Assembly: GCA_963995505.1 (NCBI GenBank)
Contig: OZ023182.1
Coordinates: 1,689,001 to 1,753,000, forward strand
DNA: 64,000 bases
Origin: Hypericum androsaemum
Taxonomy: Eukaryota > Streptophyta > Magnoliopsida > Malpighiales > Hypericaceae
Direction of reading: 5' to 3'
The notes beneath the pieces were generated by a model. The model was not told the origin of the DNA and ran no database searches. It was given only the letters and a program-made list of their open reading frames with translations. Shown here piece by piece: positions 12,099-22,619 of this stretch. The translations under genes and the position numbers were made by a program. Position 1 is the stretch's first letter, and the number at the start of each line of letters is the position of its first letter.

Positions 12099-12432
12099 TA
12101 GATACTATGTTAAAACAATAAATATGTTGATTTTTCTTACCAAGTTTTTTATGTCAACTTTTTCTTACCAAGTTTAACACTCCATATAAGTGCAAAAAGG
12201 AAATGTAACGGAACCCTATTGGTCCTCGATCATTATTATTTGGAGTAATTTCGTTATTTATTACACAAAGATGTGAAGCACATACTAACCATCGGTCTCG
12301 TCACCAACCTACAGAAAATCCATAGGATATCGAAATTGGAATCAATTACCTGTCATCCCAGAGAATTATATAGTTTGTTCCTCTATGGGATAATTTGTTC
12401 CTCTACTCTCGTCTTTTTCTCTCGCTCCTCGA

Positions 12433-12440
12433 TATATATA
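12433..12440 (+). promoter_or_regulatory. Candidate TATA box of the NPF gene
   Basis: TATATATA lies 55 bp upstream of the start codon at 12495, after a CT-rich stretch. The position is compatible with a plant core promoter. Confidence 0.4.
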
Positions 12441-12494
12441 GTTTCGCCTCAAAGCATTCAGATAATGAAATTGCAGAAAAGTTAGATAAAATCC

Positions 12495-15453
12495 ATGGAG
12501 ATTGCTGAAGATGACAAGGTACCAAACCAAGAGGTCAAACCCAAGAAAAAGGGTGGAATAAAAACCATGCCCTTCATCATAGGTACAAACATTTTTTATG
12601 TATCATTCAATCACCCCTTTTCAATTTTTTTCTCTATAGTCACAAGAGTTTTTTAGATTTTCGGTTATTAGAGCATGAGAACGATACTAAATCGATACAA
12701 ACTCTGAATGACAGATAGTATGAAATCTTTCACCTCAAAATAACAGGGTCCAAGTTTGCCATTGAGACGATGGAGATAATCTTCATCGTCGTACTGTCGG
12801 GCGGACCCTATTTAGGAGATAACTTTCCCAACAATGGGATCATGTTAATGTTGCAGCGAACGAGACATTTGAGAAGGCGGCGGCGGTTGGGATGGCGGTG
12901 AACATGATATTATACTTGGAGAACGAGTACCATCTAAGCACCGCCACGGCTACTCAGATTCTATTTATATGGGCAGCCGTCTCCTATTTCCTGCCGCTCT
13001 TGGGTGCCTTCATCTCCGATTCCTACATTGGCAGGTTCCGTGTCATTGCCTTTGCAACACTCGCCAGCTTTGCTGTAAGATTTTTTGGGTTTGAATTCTT
13101 GTGAACGTTTCTGTTTGATGTTGTTATGGTGTAAGTTTGTTTCAATTATTATAAGATCTGTGTTACTTAGAAAATGAGAGCCACTAATATTTCAACCAAA
13201 CATAAACAAGTATATACTCTGTATTTAAATTTCTTTTTTGAACCAACAAAAAAATCTTAAATTTGTCAGGGATCTAGAATCAAGGAAATGAGATCTAATC
13301 AATCTAGTAACATGTAAAAATATTCAAATCGAATCTAAAAACGCAATTTGTAGGCCGAAATCAATATCTACAAACAACATTATTAACAAAAATCGAACTT
13401 GTTCTAATACAATTTTATCCCTCTCTCCCAGGGAATGGTCGTACTATGGCTAACAGCCGCAACAAAAGGAGCAAGGCCGACCCCATGCAACCTGAGTAAG
13501 GACGAAGTGCATCTCTGCTCGCAACCGAACGCAGGGCAGCTCCTCTTCCTCTTCGCGGCCTTCGTCCTCATGTCAATAGGCGCGGGCGGGATCAGGGCGT
13601 GCTCTCTAGCATTCGGAGCGGACCAGTTCAACAACCCGTGCCACCCCAACAACGACAGGGTGCTGCAGAGCTTCTTCAACTGGTACTACGCGGCGGTTGG
13701 GATCTCCATCATGTTCTCTGTCACGGTCATTGTCTCCGTCCAGACCGCGAAAGGGTGGGTGGTCGGGTTCGGGGTCCCCGTCATGTTCATGCTGGCCTCC
13801 GCTGTCATGTTCTTGGTTGGCTCTCCGCTCTACGTAAAAGTGAAGGCCGATACCAGCTTGTTCACTGGCCTCGCACGGGTCGCGACTGCTGCTTGGAAGA
13901 ATAGGCATTTCCAGTTGCCACCGGACGATTGTTCTGGGGATCGTTGGTATTATCTCCAAGGATCCAAAATGGTCGCTCCTTCGGGGAAACTTAGGTAATA
14001 TATTCCTGACACCTTGTGGATTTGTTTCCGAAGTATTTTGACAAAATTGATGTCTTTGTCTTTTCGTTAATTTCAAGCCTTGAAAGAGGTTATGCATTGT
14101 GTCTTGACTCTTGATTTCCCCGAAAATATTCTCTTGCGTGCTCACATCCCGAAAATCCAAAATCTGTAGTCGTTTCTTGAACCAAAAAAAAACTATAGTC
14201 GTTTATAAAGTACATTAATCATCTTACACTAAAAATTGAATCGTCTATCACTCTATATTATTAAAAATGGAATAGTTAACACTTTTTTTTTGACAATTAA
14301 CACCCTCTTACGTCGAATTGGAGAATGGACAAAAATGTATCCCCTGAGAAGCTGCAGCCTTGTTCCCCTAAAAAAAAAAAAGAAGCTGCAGCCTTGTGCT
14401 TTTACTTTTTTTTTTAAAAAAACTAAAATTTTATACCTAATTAAACATGTTGAAGACTCAACCCTAAACTTTAGTCAATTCATACTACACCATTATTAGG
14501 ACAAATGCTGTCTGATTTCGGATTTTCCCGAGCATGGATAATTCTAACATGTGTGACCTTTTGGGTCCTTAATCCTCAGGTTCCTGAACAAGGCCTGTCT
14601 CATCAGAAATCTTGAGGAAGATTTGGACCCCAAGGGGTTGCCAATAGATCCATGGAGACTTTGCACAGTTAGACAAGTCGAAGAGCTCAAAGTAGTCATC
14701 AAAGTCCTTCCCCTTTGGTCCACTGGCATCATGGTGGCAGTGACTCTAAGTCAACACTCCTTCCCTGTGCTCCAAGCTAACACCATGGACCGCCGAGTAG
14801 CGGGCACAGAGATCCCGCCAGGCTCGTTCTTCGCCTTCGCGATCCTGACCCTGACCGTGTGGGTGGCGATATATGATCGTGTTCTGGTCCCCATCATCGC
14901 GAGGTACACTAAACACCCGCGAGGACTAACAACAATCCAACGAATGGGAATAGGCCTTGTTATCTCTTGCATTGCCACCGCGGTGGCAGGCCTTGTCGAG
15001 CACAAGAGGCGCGCCACCGCTATTCGAGATGGCTTGGAGGACCATCCCAAGGCTGTTGTAGCCATGTCTGCCATGTGGCTAGTCCCGCAACAATGCCTGG
15101 TGGGACTAGCCGAGGCTTTCAATGCAATTGGCCAGATAGACTTCTACTACTCCCAGTTTCCTAAGACGATGGCAAGCATCGGAGTGGCTCTCTTCTCGCT
15201 CGGTTTCGCGGTGGCAAACCTGATCGGGAGCCTCACCGTTGGGGTCCTGAATGCTGCGACAGAAGGGAATGGAAGAACAAGATGGCTGGCAAATAATTTG
15301 AATAAGGGTCACTATGATTATTACTATTGGGTCCTTACAGGGCTATGTGTAGCCAATTTCATCTACTTCCTCTTGTGTAGTCGGTCTTATGGGAGTTGCA
15401 AGGATGCCAAGGTTTGGGATGAAGTGGAAGCCATTGAAGATAGAAAAGAATGA
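12495..15453 (+). CDS. NRT1/PTR family (NPF1-type) proton-coupled transporter
   Basis: Four exons join at GT/AG sites: 12495-12582, 12857-13074, 13432-13994 and 14580-15453. They give 1743 nt and 580 aa, a normal NPF length. NPF proteins are 12-helix major-facilitator membrane symporters for nitrate, peptides or hormones. Visible hallmarks are the ExxEK motif of helix 1 (residues 32-36, ETFEK), GAFISDSYIGRF after helix 2, a charged central loop, and AMWLVPQQCLVGLAEAFNAI followed by NNLNKGHYDYYYW near the C-terminus, a pattern I associate with the NPF1 subgroup. The substrate cannot be read from sequence. Two truncated copies follow at 16688 and 19606; comparison shows that about 14 C-terminal codons were lost here by a deletion that created the present stop. 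This is the only complete copy. Confidence 0.9.
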
Positions 15454-15838
15454 TAATGCAACTGTTTAATTAGCTCGGGTGAAGATGGATTGATCGTCTC
15501 TTATCGAATTTTTATAACGAGTTTATTAGAACAGCTTGTTCATGTTTAAGCCACGATGACAATAAATCTACATCAGGATTAATTCTTAATCAGTGTACAA
15601 ATTCTGATGAAAATAATTCTTTTATTTTGCCATACATGGAAGTCCAAGAATGATAGATTGGACAATTTGAAACATACATAAAATTGAGCGAAGATATTGG
15701 TCCATCCACAAGTATAACTTAGTATAAACTTTCTAGAAAAAATAATACTCTAGAGCTATAGCAAACAAAACTACGTCAGAAAAAAAACTAGGAAATTTTA
15801 CTTAAAAAATATTAGGAAACGAAAACAACAGCTAGGCT

Positions 15839-16428
15839 CTATACCAACTTGGACTCACGGTCTAGGATACGCTTGCACTTTAGGGGGACACCGTTGAAGT
15901 TCCCGGACCTATAGTCCCCAGAAATGGTGACAGGGACAACCCCGCATAGCACCTGGAGCCGCTCCCACACACCGACGGAGTGCAATCGCCCCACGACTCT
16001 CACGTCAAACACTACTGATCCGCCAGCCAAATCTGCAATGAGCGTGGTAAGGATGTCGTTGCTAATGATGGCGTCGCGCTGGCCGACAAGGGCATTAACC
16101 GCATAGTGGTTGTGAGCGCGTTGGATGAAACCGGGATGATTGTGCGGGAGAGGAACTCGCCATTGTATAAGATGGAGCTCTCAAGATCATCGTAACGGAG
16201 CTTGAGATACTTGCTGTGGATCTCGAACCGGACGTCCCAGTTGCCACCAACCTCGTGGGAAGAGGCCGAGACTTTGAGGCAGGTTAAAGTAAGGGAGGCA
16301 AGCCTGAACTTTGGATACAGGACATCGGCGAACAAAGGGTAAACGCACATGATAGCCCCTGTCGCCATGAGTGCGAAAAGGAATGTATACCATATTTTGC
16401 GACAGCACGAGCCCTCTTTGGAGCTAGG
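15839..16428 (-). pseudogene. NDR1/HIN1-like (LEA_2) gene, copy 1, frameshifted
   Basis: The frame encodes a short hydrophobic N-terminus, then YPKFRLASLTLTCLKVSASS, NWDVRFEIHSKY and LESSILYNGEFLSRTIIP. It then shifts near 16120-16140, where one base and about eight codons are missing relative to copy 2. The rest (GQRDAI, GGSVVFDVRVVG, VTISGDYRSGNFNGVP) is in another frame. The expected start codon is also altered; upstream in-frame sequence runs to a stop at about 16430. NHL proteins are small membrane-anchored immunity or stress proteins with one LEA_2 domain. It faces the NPF gene tail to tail with a 386-bp gap, like the other copies. Probably non-functional unless the shift is a sequence error. 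Confidence 0.75.
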
Positions 16429-16687
16429 TTAATTATGGGTTAGGAGCGAAGGGCCATGCTTTTTTATGAACAAGGGTTACGAGCTCTCTTCTTCTCTTCT
16501 CCAGCCTTCCTCCTCCTGTGATAAAATTTCAAAATTATAGGGAATACAATTTTAATTTAAAATCACACTTCTTGAGAATGAAATACAACGTAACAGTAAA
16601 ATGCACTTTTCCCAAATAAAAACTTATAAGAATCCTCGACTTCAAAATGAGGTCAAGTAAATCCAGATTGGGGTACGGATTATGAAA

Positions 16688-17149
16688 CACGAGATGGATT
16701 GGAGGACCACCCCAAGGCTGTGGTCGCCATGTCCGCGATGTGGCTAGTCCCGCAGCAATGTCTGGTGGGACTAGCCGAGGCTTTCAATGCAATTGGCCAG
16801 ATAGACTTCTACTACTCTCAGTTTTCTAAGACGATGGCAAGCATCGGAGTGGCTTTCTTCTTGCTCGGTTTGGCAGTGGCAAACCTGGTTGGGAGCCTCA
16901 TCGTTGGGGTCCTGAATGGTGCTGCAGGAGGGAATGGAAGAACAAGATATTTTGAACAAGGGTCACTATGATTATTACTATTGGGTCCTTGCAGGGCTAT
17001 GTGTAGTAAATTTCTTCTACTTCCTCTTGTGCATTCGATCTTATGGGAGTTCCGAGGATGCCAAGGTTTGGGATGAAGTGGAAGCCATTAAAGATAGAAA
17101 AGAACTCGAACATGATGATGGTGAAGATCTTGATCATGCAACGGTTTAA
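16688..17149 (+). pseudogene. NPF C-terminal fragment, copy 2
   Basis: Nearly identical to 15024-15470 of the intact gene. It starts at DGLEDHPKAVV and keeps LVPQQCLVGLAEAF, but a deletion at about 16945 removes four or more codons and shifts the frame before NKGHYDYYYW. The 3' end keeps the longer ancestral C-terminus (ELEHDDGEDLDHATV). All exons encoding the first eight or nine helices are absent, so it cannot make a transporter. It marks the second unit of the local triplication. Confidence 0.85.
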
Positions 17150-17521
17150 TTAGCTCAGTGAAGATGGATTGATCGTCTCTTTTCGAATTTGTATAACAAT
17201 TTTATTAGTGCAGCCTTTCATGTTTATGCAATGATGACAATAAATCTACATAAGGATTAATTCTTAATCAGGCTCTGATGAAAATAATTCTTTTATTTTC
17301 CCATACATGGAAGTCCAACAACGATAGATTGGACAATTTGAAACATACCTAAAATAGAGCGACAATGTTGCTCCATCCACAAATATAACTTGTTATAAGC
17401 CTACTAGAAAATTTAATACTCTAAAGCTATCGCAAACAAAACTACTTCAGAAAAAAAAAGGAAATTTTACCTAAAAATACTTGGTAAAGGAAATCACAGC
17501 TAGACACAATCCTAACTTAAC

Positions 17522-18097
17522 CTAACGGTCTAGGTTCCGCCTGCAGTTCCGGGGGACACCGTTGAAGTTCCCGGACCTACCGTCCCCCAAAACGGTGACC
17601 GGGACAGCCCCGCATAGCACCAGAAGCCGCTGCCACTTACCCTTGGAGTGCACTCCCCCCATGATTCTCACGTCAAACCCTACCGATCCGCCAGCCAAGT
17701 CTGCAATGAGCGTTGTTAGGGTGTCGTTGTTGACGATGGCGTCGCGCTGGCCGTCAAGGACATTAAACGCCCAGTGGTGAACATCAACGAGCGTGAGGTC
17801 GTGGGCGCGCTGTAAGAAAGCCGGGATGACGGCGCGGGAGAGGAGCTCGCCATTGTATAAGATGGAACACTCTAGATCATCGTACCAGATCTTGTAATAC
17901 TTGCTGTGGATCCCGAACTGGACGTCCCAGTTGACACCAACCTCGTGGGAGGAGGCCGAAACGTTGAGGCCGGTTAAAGTAAGGGAGGTAAGGCTGAAGT
18001 TGGGTTTATACGGGCGGTAGTGGTAGTACCATGTGGGGATGCCGACGATAGCCCCTAGGACGAGTGCGGAGAGGAACAAGCAGTAGAGAGCCCTCAT
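17522..18097 (-). CDS. NDR1/HIN1-like (LEA_2) protein, intact copy 2
   Basis: A single-exon frame of 191 aa. Residues about 5-27 form one hydrophobic segment (LYCLFLSALVLGAIVGI) predicted to anchor the protein in the membrane. The rest is the LEA_2-type beta domain: PNFSLTSLTLTGLNVSASS, NWDVQFGIHSKYYK, ILYNGELLSR, GQRDAIVNNDTLTTLIADL, VGFDVRIMGG, VPVTVLGDGRSGNFNGVP. NHL proteins sit at the plasma membrane or plasmodesmata and act in immunity or stress; the specific role here is unknown. The start is favoured because a TATA-like box (18171-18180) lies about 75 bp upstream, as in copy 3. It is the only uninterrupted member of the three in this window. Confidence 0.85.
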   Translation of the reverse strand: MRALYCLFLSALVLGAIVGIPTWYYHYRPYKPNFSLTSLTLTGLNVSASSHEVGVNWDVQFGIHSKYYKIWYDDLECSILYNGELLSRAVIPAFLQRAHDLTLVDVHHWAFNVLDGQRDAIVNNDTLTTLIADLAGGSVGFDVRIMGGVHSKGKWQRLLVLCGAVPVTVLGDGRSGNFNGVPRNCRRNLDR

Positions 18098-18170
18098 TAG
18101 TTAATTACGGGTTAGGAGCCAAGGGTTTTGGTGAAATTTTATGGAGGAGGTCAAGGGGCGGTCAAGTCCA

Positions 18171-18180
18171 TTATTATATA
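18171..18180 (-). promoter_or_regulatory. TATA box of NHL copy 2
   Basis: On the minus strand the sequence reads TATATAATAA, followed by the ATG about 75 bases downstream. The same arrangement (TATATAAT, 20914-20921) precedes copy 3, so the core promoter was duplicated with the gene. Confidence 0.55.
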
Positions 18181-18199
18181 GAGAGCCCTCATTAGGATG

Positions 18200-19600
18200 T
18201 GGTGTTATGGTTAGTATTCTGTTAGTATTGTTCTCAGTTCCCGTCGTTTTAGGGTTTCGATTTCACACGGAAGAAGTGTTTTCTTGCTAAAATTAAGAGT
18301 ATAAACTACCTATTAGATTTTAACCTCTACTCTCTCTCTGTTTCTCCTTGTCCGTGTAAGCCTCTAATAATCACATTATTAGAGTTTTTTTTAAAGTAAA
18401 TGTTATATTGCTCTCGAAAAAAATTTTATACCATGAGTATCAGAAATACAGATCACTGCAAAGACAAGAACTAAGAGAGTTCGCCTAAAGAAACACCTAA
18501 GAGAGTTCGTCTAGTGTAAACATACAATGAAACTTTCTAGGTTAGTTTCGTCCATTTACATCATTCTGTCACCTTGCGAGTTGCCTCCCTGATAATAGTC
18601 TTTATTTCGGCACTCCCATCAACTCCGAGACGAGTTACCAAATTGTATGAGGAGAATCTTTTTAAAGGATCCTGACTCTTAATTAAATGATCTCATTATT
18701 AGAATTTCATACAAACTTTAATTTTTTTTTAAAGATAACATACAAACTTTAACTTTCTAAATAAAATATGAATGTTATAATTTTGAGGACATATGAGTTG
18801 GATACGGATATTTAACATTCTTTTTGGCGGAAACTTATAATTACATAAGCATAAAGTTGTGTCTTCCTTTAGCCAAAAACTGGGCTATGGTTCAAACCGG
18901 AATTGGTCATGGTATATGTTCCATCGTATTGCGACCAGTAAACAACTTTTATTTTAAAATTTTTCTATTTAGAATTAATTACTAATAAATCACACAAAAC
19001 TCGAACCAACAAAACACCGAAGAAGTCAACTCTAACCTTTTGTTCTTTTCAAAAAAACCTTAACCTTTTGTCCAGGCGACTTGCGACTCCCGGTATGCAT
19101 AACGTAACAATAGATATAAGAAAAACCAATCCAAGTTAGTTTAACTGGTGGCCCCACTAGCAGGGAGGTGAGGAAGTCGTTGGTGAACATCGCCGTCATG
19201 TTTATCTATTGGATTCCCAACTCTCTCTGGGTGTGGGAAGTCCGGGGCTTGGCAGGCAAAGAATATAAGTCACCGCATCACATAATCTCCGATTACCAAA
19301 ATTTTAGATCCAATACTATTTATTTTATGAAGGCCGGCCGGAGAAAACAAAAGATACGTACTTTAAAAAAATGTCTATTGGGATAATTGTCTTTATTCCA
19401 ATAGAAAAAAAAATTTATTGAGATAATCACTAAAAACGGAGAAAATGATAGATAAAAAGACTTGACCGGACCTTTGTAAATTCCAAAGCCCAAAAGAATT
19501 TCATATTCTAAGCCTCGGCCAGAACAAAAGCCGAGTCCTTCGGGGTTGAGTTGTTCTTTTAGTTGGACTTGTGGGGCCAACAAAAGCCCAACAAACTGTT
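18200..19600. other. Spacer between module 2 and module 3
   Basis: No complete gene. Bases 19090-19145 (AACGTAACAATAGATATAAG and CAAGTTAGTTTAACTGGT) recur at about 21355-21405. This places the far edges of modules 2 and 3 and supports segmental duplication. The rest is AT-rich and unassigned. Confidence 0.5.
19531..19592 (+). repeat. Dispersed repeat, copy A
   Basis: About 62 bp containing CGGGGTTGAGTTGTTCT. It is repeated at 22346-22408, and ends where the third NPF fragment begins. Identity unknown. Confidence 0.6.
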
Positions 19601-19605
19601 TGCGA

Positions 19606-19913
19606 ATCTCGCTCGATTTGGCGGTGGCAAACCTGATCGGGAGCCCCATCGATGGGGTCCTGAGTGGTGCGACAGGAGGGAATGGAAGAACATGATTGCT
19701 TGCAAATAATTTGAACAAGGGTCGCTATGATTAGTACCTTTGGGTCCTTGCAGGGCTGTGTGTAATCAATTTCTTCTATTTCCTCTTGTGTAGTCGGTCT
19801 TATGGGAGTTCCGATGATATGCCAAGGTTTGGGATGAAGTGGAAACCATTGAAGAAAGAAAAAAAAAACTCGAAGATGATGATGGTGAAGATCTTCATCA
19901 TGCAACTGTTTAA
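19606..19913 (+). pseudogene. NPF C-terminal fragment, copy 3
   Basis: Matches the last about 85 codons of the NPF gene (LAVANLIGSP through the C-terminus). In-frame stops are present: TGA where the intact gene has a Trp codon (RTRW region), and TAG within the DYYYW motif. A one-base insertion lies near 19818. It keeps the long ancestral C-terminal tail coding region ending at TAA 19911. Clearly non-functional; it marks the third module, 297 bp from the third NHL copy. Confidence 0.85.
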
Positions 19914-20209
19914 TTAGCTCAGTGTAAGATGGATTCATGATCTCATTTCGAACTTGTATAACAAGTTAATTAGTACAGCTTGGTCATGCTTAAACTATGA
20001 TTACAATCAATGTGCATTAGATTAATACGTGTTTTGATTAAATGAATTCTTTTAGATTCTGACAACTTGAGACATGTAAAATTGAGCGAAGTTGGGTTAT
20101 CCACAAATATAACTTAGTAAAGCTAACCGAAAAAATTAATACACTAGAACTATAGCAAACAAAAATCTTCTACTTCAGAGAAAAACAAAGAAAATTTTAC
20201 CTAAAAATA

Positions 20210-20837
20210 CTAGGAAACGGAACCACTATCCTCATTTAACCACCTAACCTTGCAATTCCGGGGGACACCGTTGAACTTCCCGGACCTATGGTCCCCCAAA
20301 ATGGTGACAGGGACAATCCCGCATAGCACTTGGAGCCGAACCTGCGGATCGAGCATAGCGTTGGACAACAGTCTCCCCACGAGTCTCACGTCAAATCCTA
20401 CCGATCCATCCGTCAAGTCTGTTATGAGCGAGGTTACGGTGTCCTTGCTGACAATGGCGTCGCGCTGGCCGACAAGGGCGTAAAGCGACGAGTGGTGAGC
20501 AACAACGAGGCTGATTTTGTGGGTTCGCTGGGAGAAAGCCGGGATGACGGTTTGGGACAGCAGGTCACCATTGTATAAGATGGAGCTCTCTAGATCACCG
20601 TACACCGTACTGGAGCTTGTAATCCCTGTTGTGGATCTCGAATTGGACGTCCCAGTTGCCACCAACCTGGTCGGCGGAGGCTGAGACATTGAGGCCAGTT
20701 AAAGTAAGGGAGTCCAGCCTAAACTTGGGTTTAATCGGGAGGCCGCCGAAAAACCATATGCAGATGCCCGTGATAGCCCCTACGACGAGTGCGAAAAAGA
20801 ATGTCTTCCATATTACGGAAGACCACGAGGAGGACAT
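20210..20837 (-). pseudogene. NDR1/HIN1-like (LEA_2) gene, copy 3, broken by a 7-bp duplication
   Basis: The start ATG at 20837 gives a 15-residue cytosolic leader, a hydrophobic helix (TFFFALVVGAITGICIWFF), then KFRLDSLTLTGLNVSASADQ and NWDVQFEIHNRDYKLQY. The frame then fails at the tandem heptamer ACCGTAC/ACCGTAC (20597-20603 and 20604-20610). Copies 1 and 2 have a single unit there. Beyond it the domain continues in another frame to 20210 (ILYNGDLLSQTVIPAF, GQRDAIVSKD, GFDVRLVG, VTILGDHRSGKFNGVP). Everything else is well preserved, so the inactivation looks recent, or it is a sequence error. Confidence 0.8.
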
Positions 20838-20913
20838 CGTCGGAGCTTGAAGCCAAGGGCAAGCCTTTTTCGTTAAATTTTATGGAGGACATCAAGCCTA
20901 ATAAGTCCAGTCC

Positions 20914-20921
20914 ATTATATA
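20914..20921 (-). promoter_or_regulatory. TATA box of NHL copy 3
   Basis: The minus strand reads TATATAAT about 77 bases upstream of the copy 3 start codon, matching the position in copy 2. Confidence 0.5.
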
Positions 20922-21614
20922 GAGAGAGTTCTCGTTAGGATGATGATGTGTTATGGTTAGGACTCTTATTTGTTGAGATCGTTGAGCAATTTTAGGAATG
21001 TATGTGAACATGACATATCATAATAGGAATGTATATCAATTAGAGATAATTTCCTTGTGTATTAAGTTAGAGGCTTGGCCACCAAGCCCTAGAGGATTTA
21101 GTCTTGTATATATACTTGTAATGAGAAAGTAAGGGCACATTATTTTACACTATTAGTCTTATTCTTAGTTACTGTCGTTTTAAGTGTCTCGACTCTAATA
21201 AAAGAACGATTGATTTGGTCCAACTCTATTCTTAATTTCTTCGGACAATATCTAGAATCGTACATGGACCCTCTAACTTGTTAGATGAGATATTTAGATC
21301 TTGATAGAACTATGTTGTATAGGACTTCACGCTTTTACGTGATGATGCAAGTGTATATAACGTAACAACTGATATAAAAAGTACCAATTCAAGTTAGTTT
21401 AACTGGTATAAAATCAGAACAAAAAATCAAAATGACGTCATTGATCTCATCGAAATGTAAGTAAAATAAAAACATATACTCTTTTCTTTTATTTGTGCGT
21501 TTCTTATTTTTTTCAAAAAAACGAAAGAAACACGTTTTTTTCTTCCTTTTTTCCCTCTCTATTTATTCCTAAACAATATGCCGGGTAAATTTGTATTTGG
21601 TACTTTAATTTTCC

Positions 21615-21620
21615 TATATA
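21615..21620 (+). promoter_or_regulatory. Candidate TATA box of the peroxiredoxin remnant
   Basis: The TATATA core in TTCCTATATAATCC lies 112 bp upstream of the ATG at 21732, with a CT-rich leader in between. The 5' flank looks preserved although the gene is truncated. Confidence 0.35.
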
Positions 21621-21731
21621 ATCCACCCCGAAGCGTTGACTTGGACGCTAGATATTCTCCACCGATTGTCAACACACACACCCTCTCTTTTCCTCTCTAG
21701 CTGTTTCGATTAATCGATTAGATCGGAAAAA

Positions 21732-22136
21732 ATGGCCCCCATCGCAGAAGGCGGCGCCCTGCCGGACGGGACCCTGGCCTACTTCGACGAGCAGGAGCAG
21801 CTCCAGCAGGTCTCCATCCACTCCCTCGCCGCCGGCAAGAAGGTCATCCTCTTCGGCGTCCCCGGCGCCTTCACCCCCACCTGCAGGCCTATTTACCATT
21901 TTACCCTCCTTCCTTGTGTCGCTACCGCTTAATTAATGGTGTGCCTAGAAAATCTAGGACAAATCATCCGCCTCTCGGTCCGATTTGTTAAATGATAATT
22001 AGACCGATGTTTTTTTTAAAATAATTCTTGAGGGGGGTTTGTCACGTGCGGTGCAGCATGAAGCACGTGCCGGGGTTCATCGAGAGAGCCGAAGAGTTCA
22101 AGTCCAAGGGCGTCGATGAGCTTCTCTGCATCGGCG
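21732..22136 (+). pseudogene. Type II peroxiredoxin, 5' two exons only
   Basis: Exon 1 (21732-21886) encodes MAPIAEGGALPDGTLAYFDE, then KKVILFGVPGAFTPTC, which includes the peroxidatic Cys motif. Exon 2 (22057-22136) continues SMKHVPGFIERAEEFKSKGV and DELLCI. These match cytosolic PRXII thiol peroxidases of about 162 aa. The exon 1 donor is GC (CAG/GCCTAT) rather than GT. After exon 2 the expected NDPFVMKAW exon is not found before the LINE at 22620, so only about 78 residues remain and the resolving Cys is gone. Codon use is GC-rich, unlike the flanks. Most likely a truncated duplicate. Confidence 0.75.
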
Positions 22137-22345
22137 GTACACATGTTTTTATTTTCCTATTATTGCTATTATCATTGTTTTGTTTTCCCATTTTAATTTT
22201 AAAAAATGAGGCATATGTCAATTCTCACTCGTAGAGTAATGAATATAACTGCTGGGAGTGGGTAGAATTTCCCCTATAAGTTAATAATTTTTACATCAAT
22301 TTAGGTTTGATGCAAGGTAGCGATCATGTTGGCTCAAGTGTCGAA

Positions 22346-22408
22346 GCCGAGTTCTTCGGGGTTGAGTTGTTCTCTTAGTTGGCCTTGTCTGATCAACAAA
22401 AGCCAAGC
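22346..22408 (+). repeat. Dispersed repeat, copy B
   Basis: Partner of 19531-19592 (shared CGGGGTTGAGTTGTTCT and CAACAAAAGCC). It is followed by a GC-rich stretch to about 22550 that I could not identify. Confidence 0.6.
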
Positions 22409-22619
22409 AAGACTGGATCCAATCTCACGTAGGGATGGGAAAGAAGGCCTGTGCGGGTATTGCTCGCCACAGCGGGTTGACCTCTCGGGGATAGATTAAT
22501 GATTTTGTCACACTTGGGAGTGAGCCGTGAGGGGGGAATGGAGAATTATTTGTGTTGAGGAATCGTGCACTTTTGATCAGGACAAAAATGATACTTTGTG
22601 GTTTTGATTTTTTTAAAGT

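Larger units (their letters stand above)
15010..21410. repeat. Local triplication of the NPF / NHL convergent gene pair
   Basis: The order NPF(+) then NHL(-) occurs three times, with spacings of 386, 373 and 297 bp between facing stops. Sequence similarity extends into the intergenic 3' UTRs (for example GAAAATAATTCTTTTATTTT and ACATAAAATTGAGCGA) and the outer flanks (19090-19145 with 21355-21405). Units 2 and 3 kept only the 3' end of NPF. Confidence 0.85.

Noticed and set aside
13404..14160. Long antisense frames opposite the NPF exon 3
   Set aside because: Mirror frames of GC-rich coding DNA; splice sites and family motifs support the plus strand.
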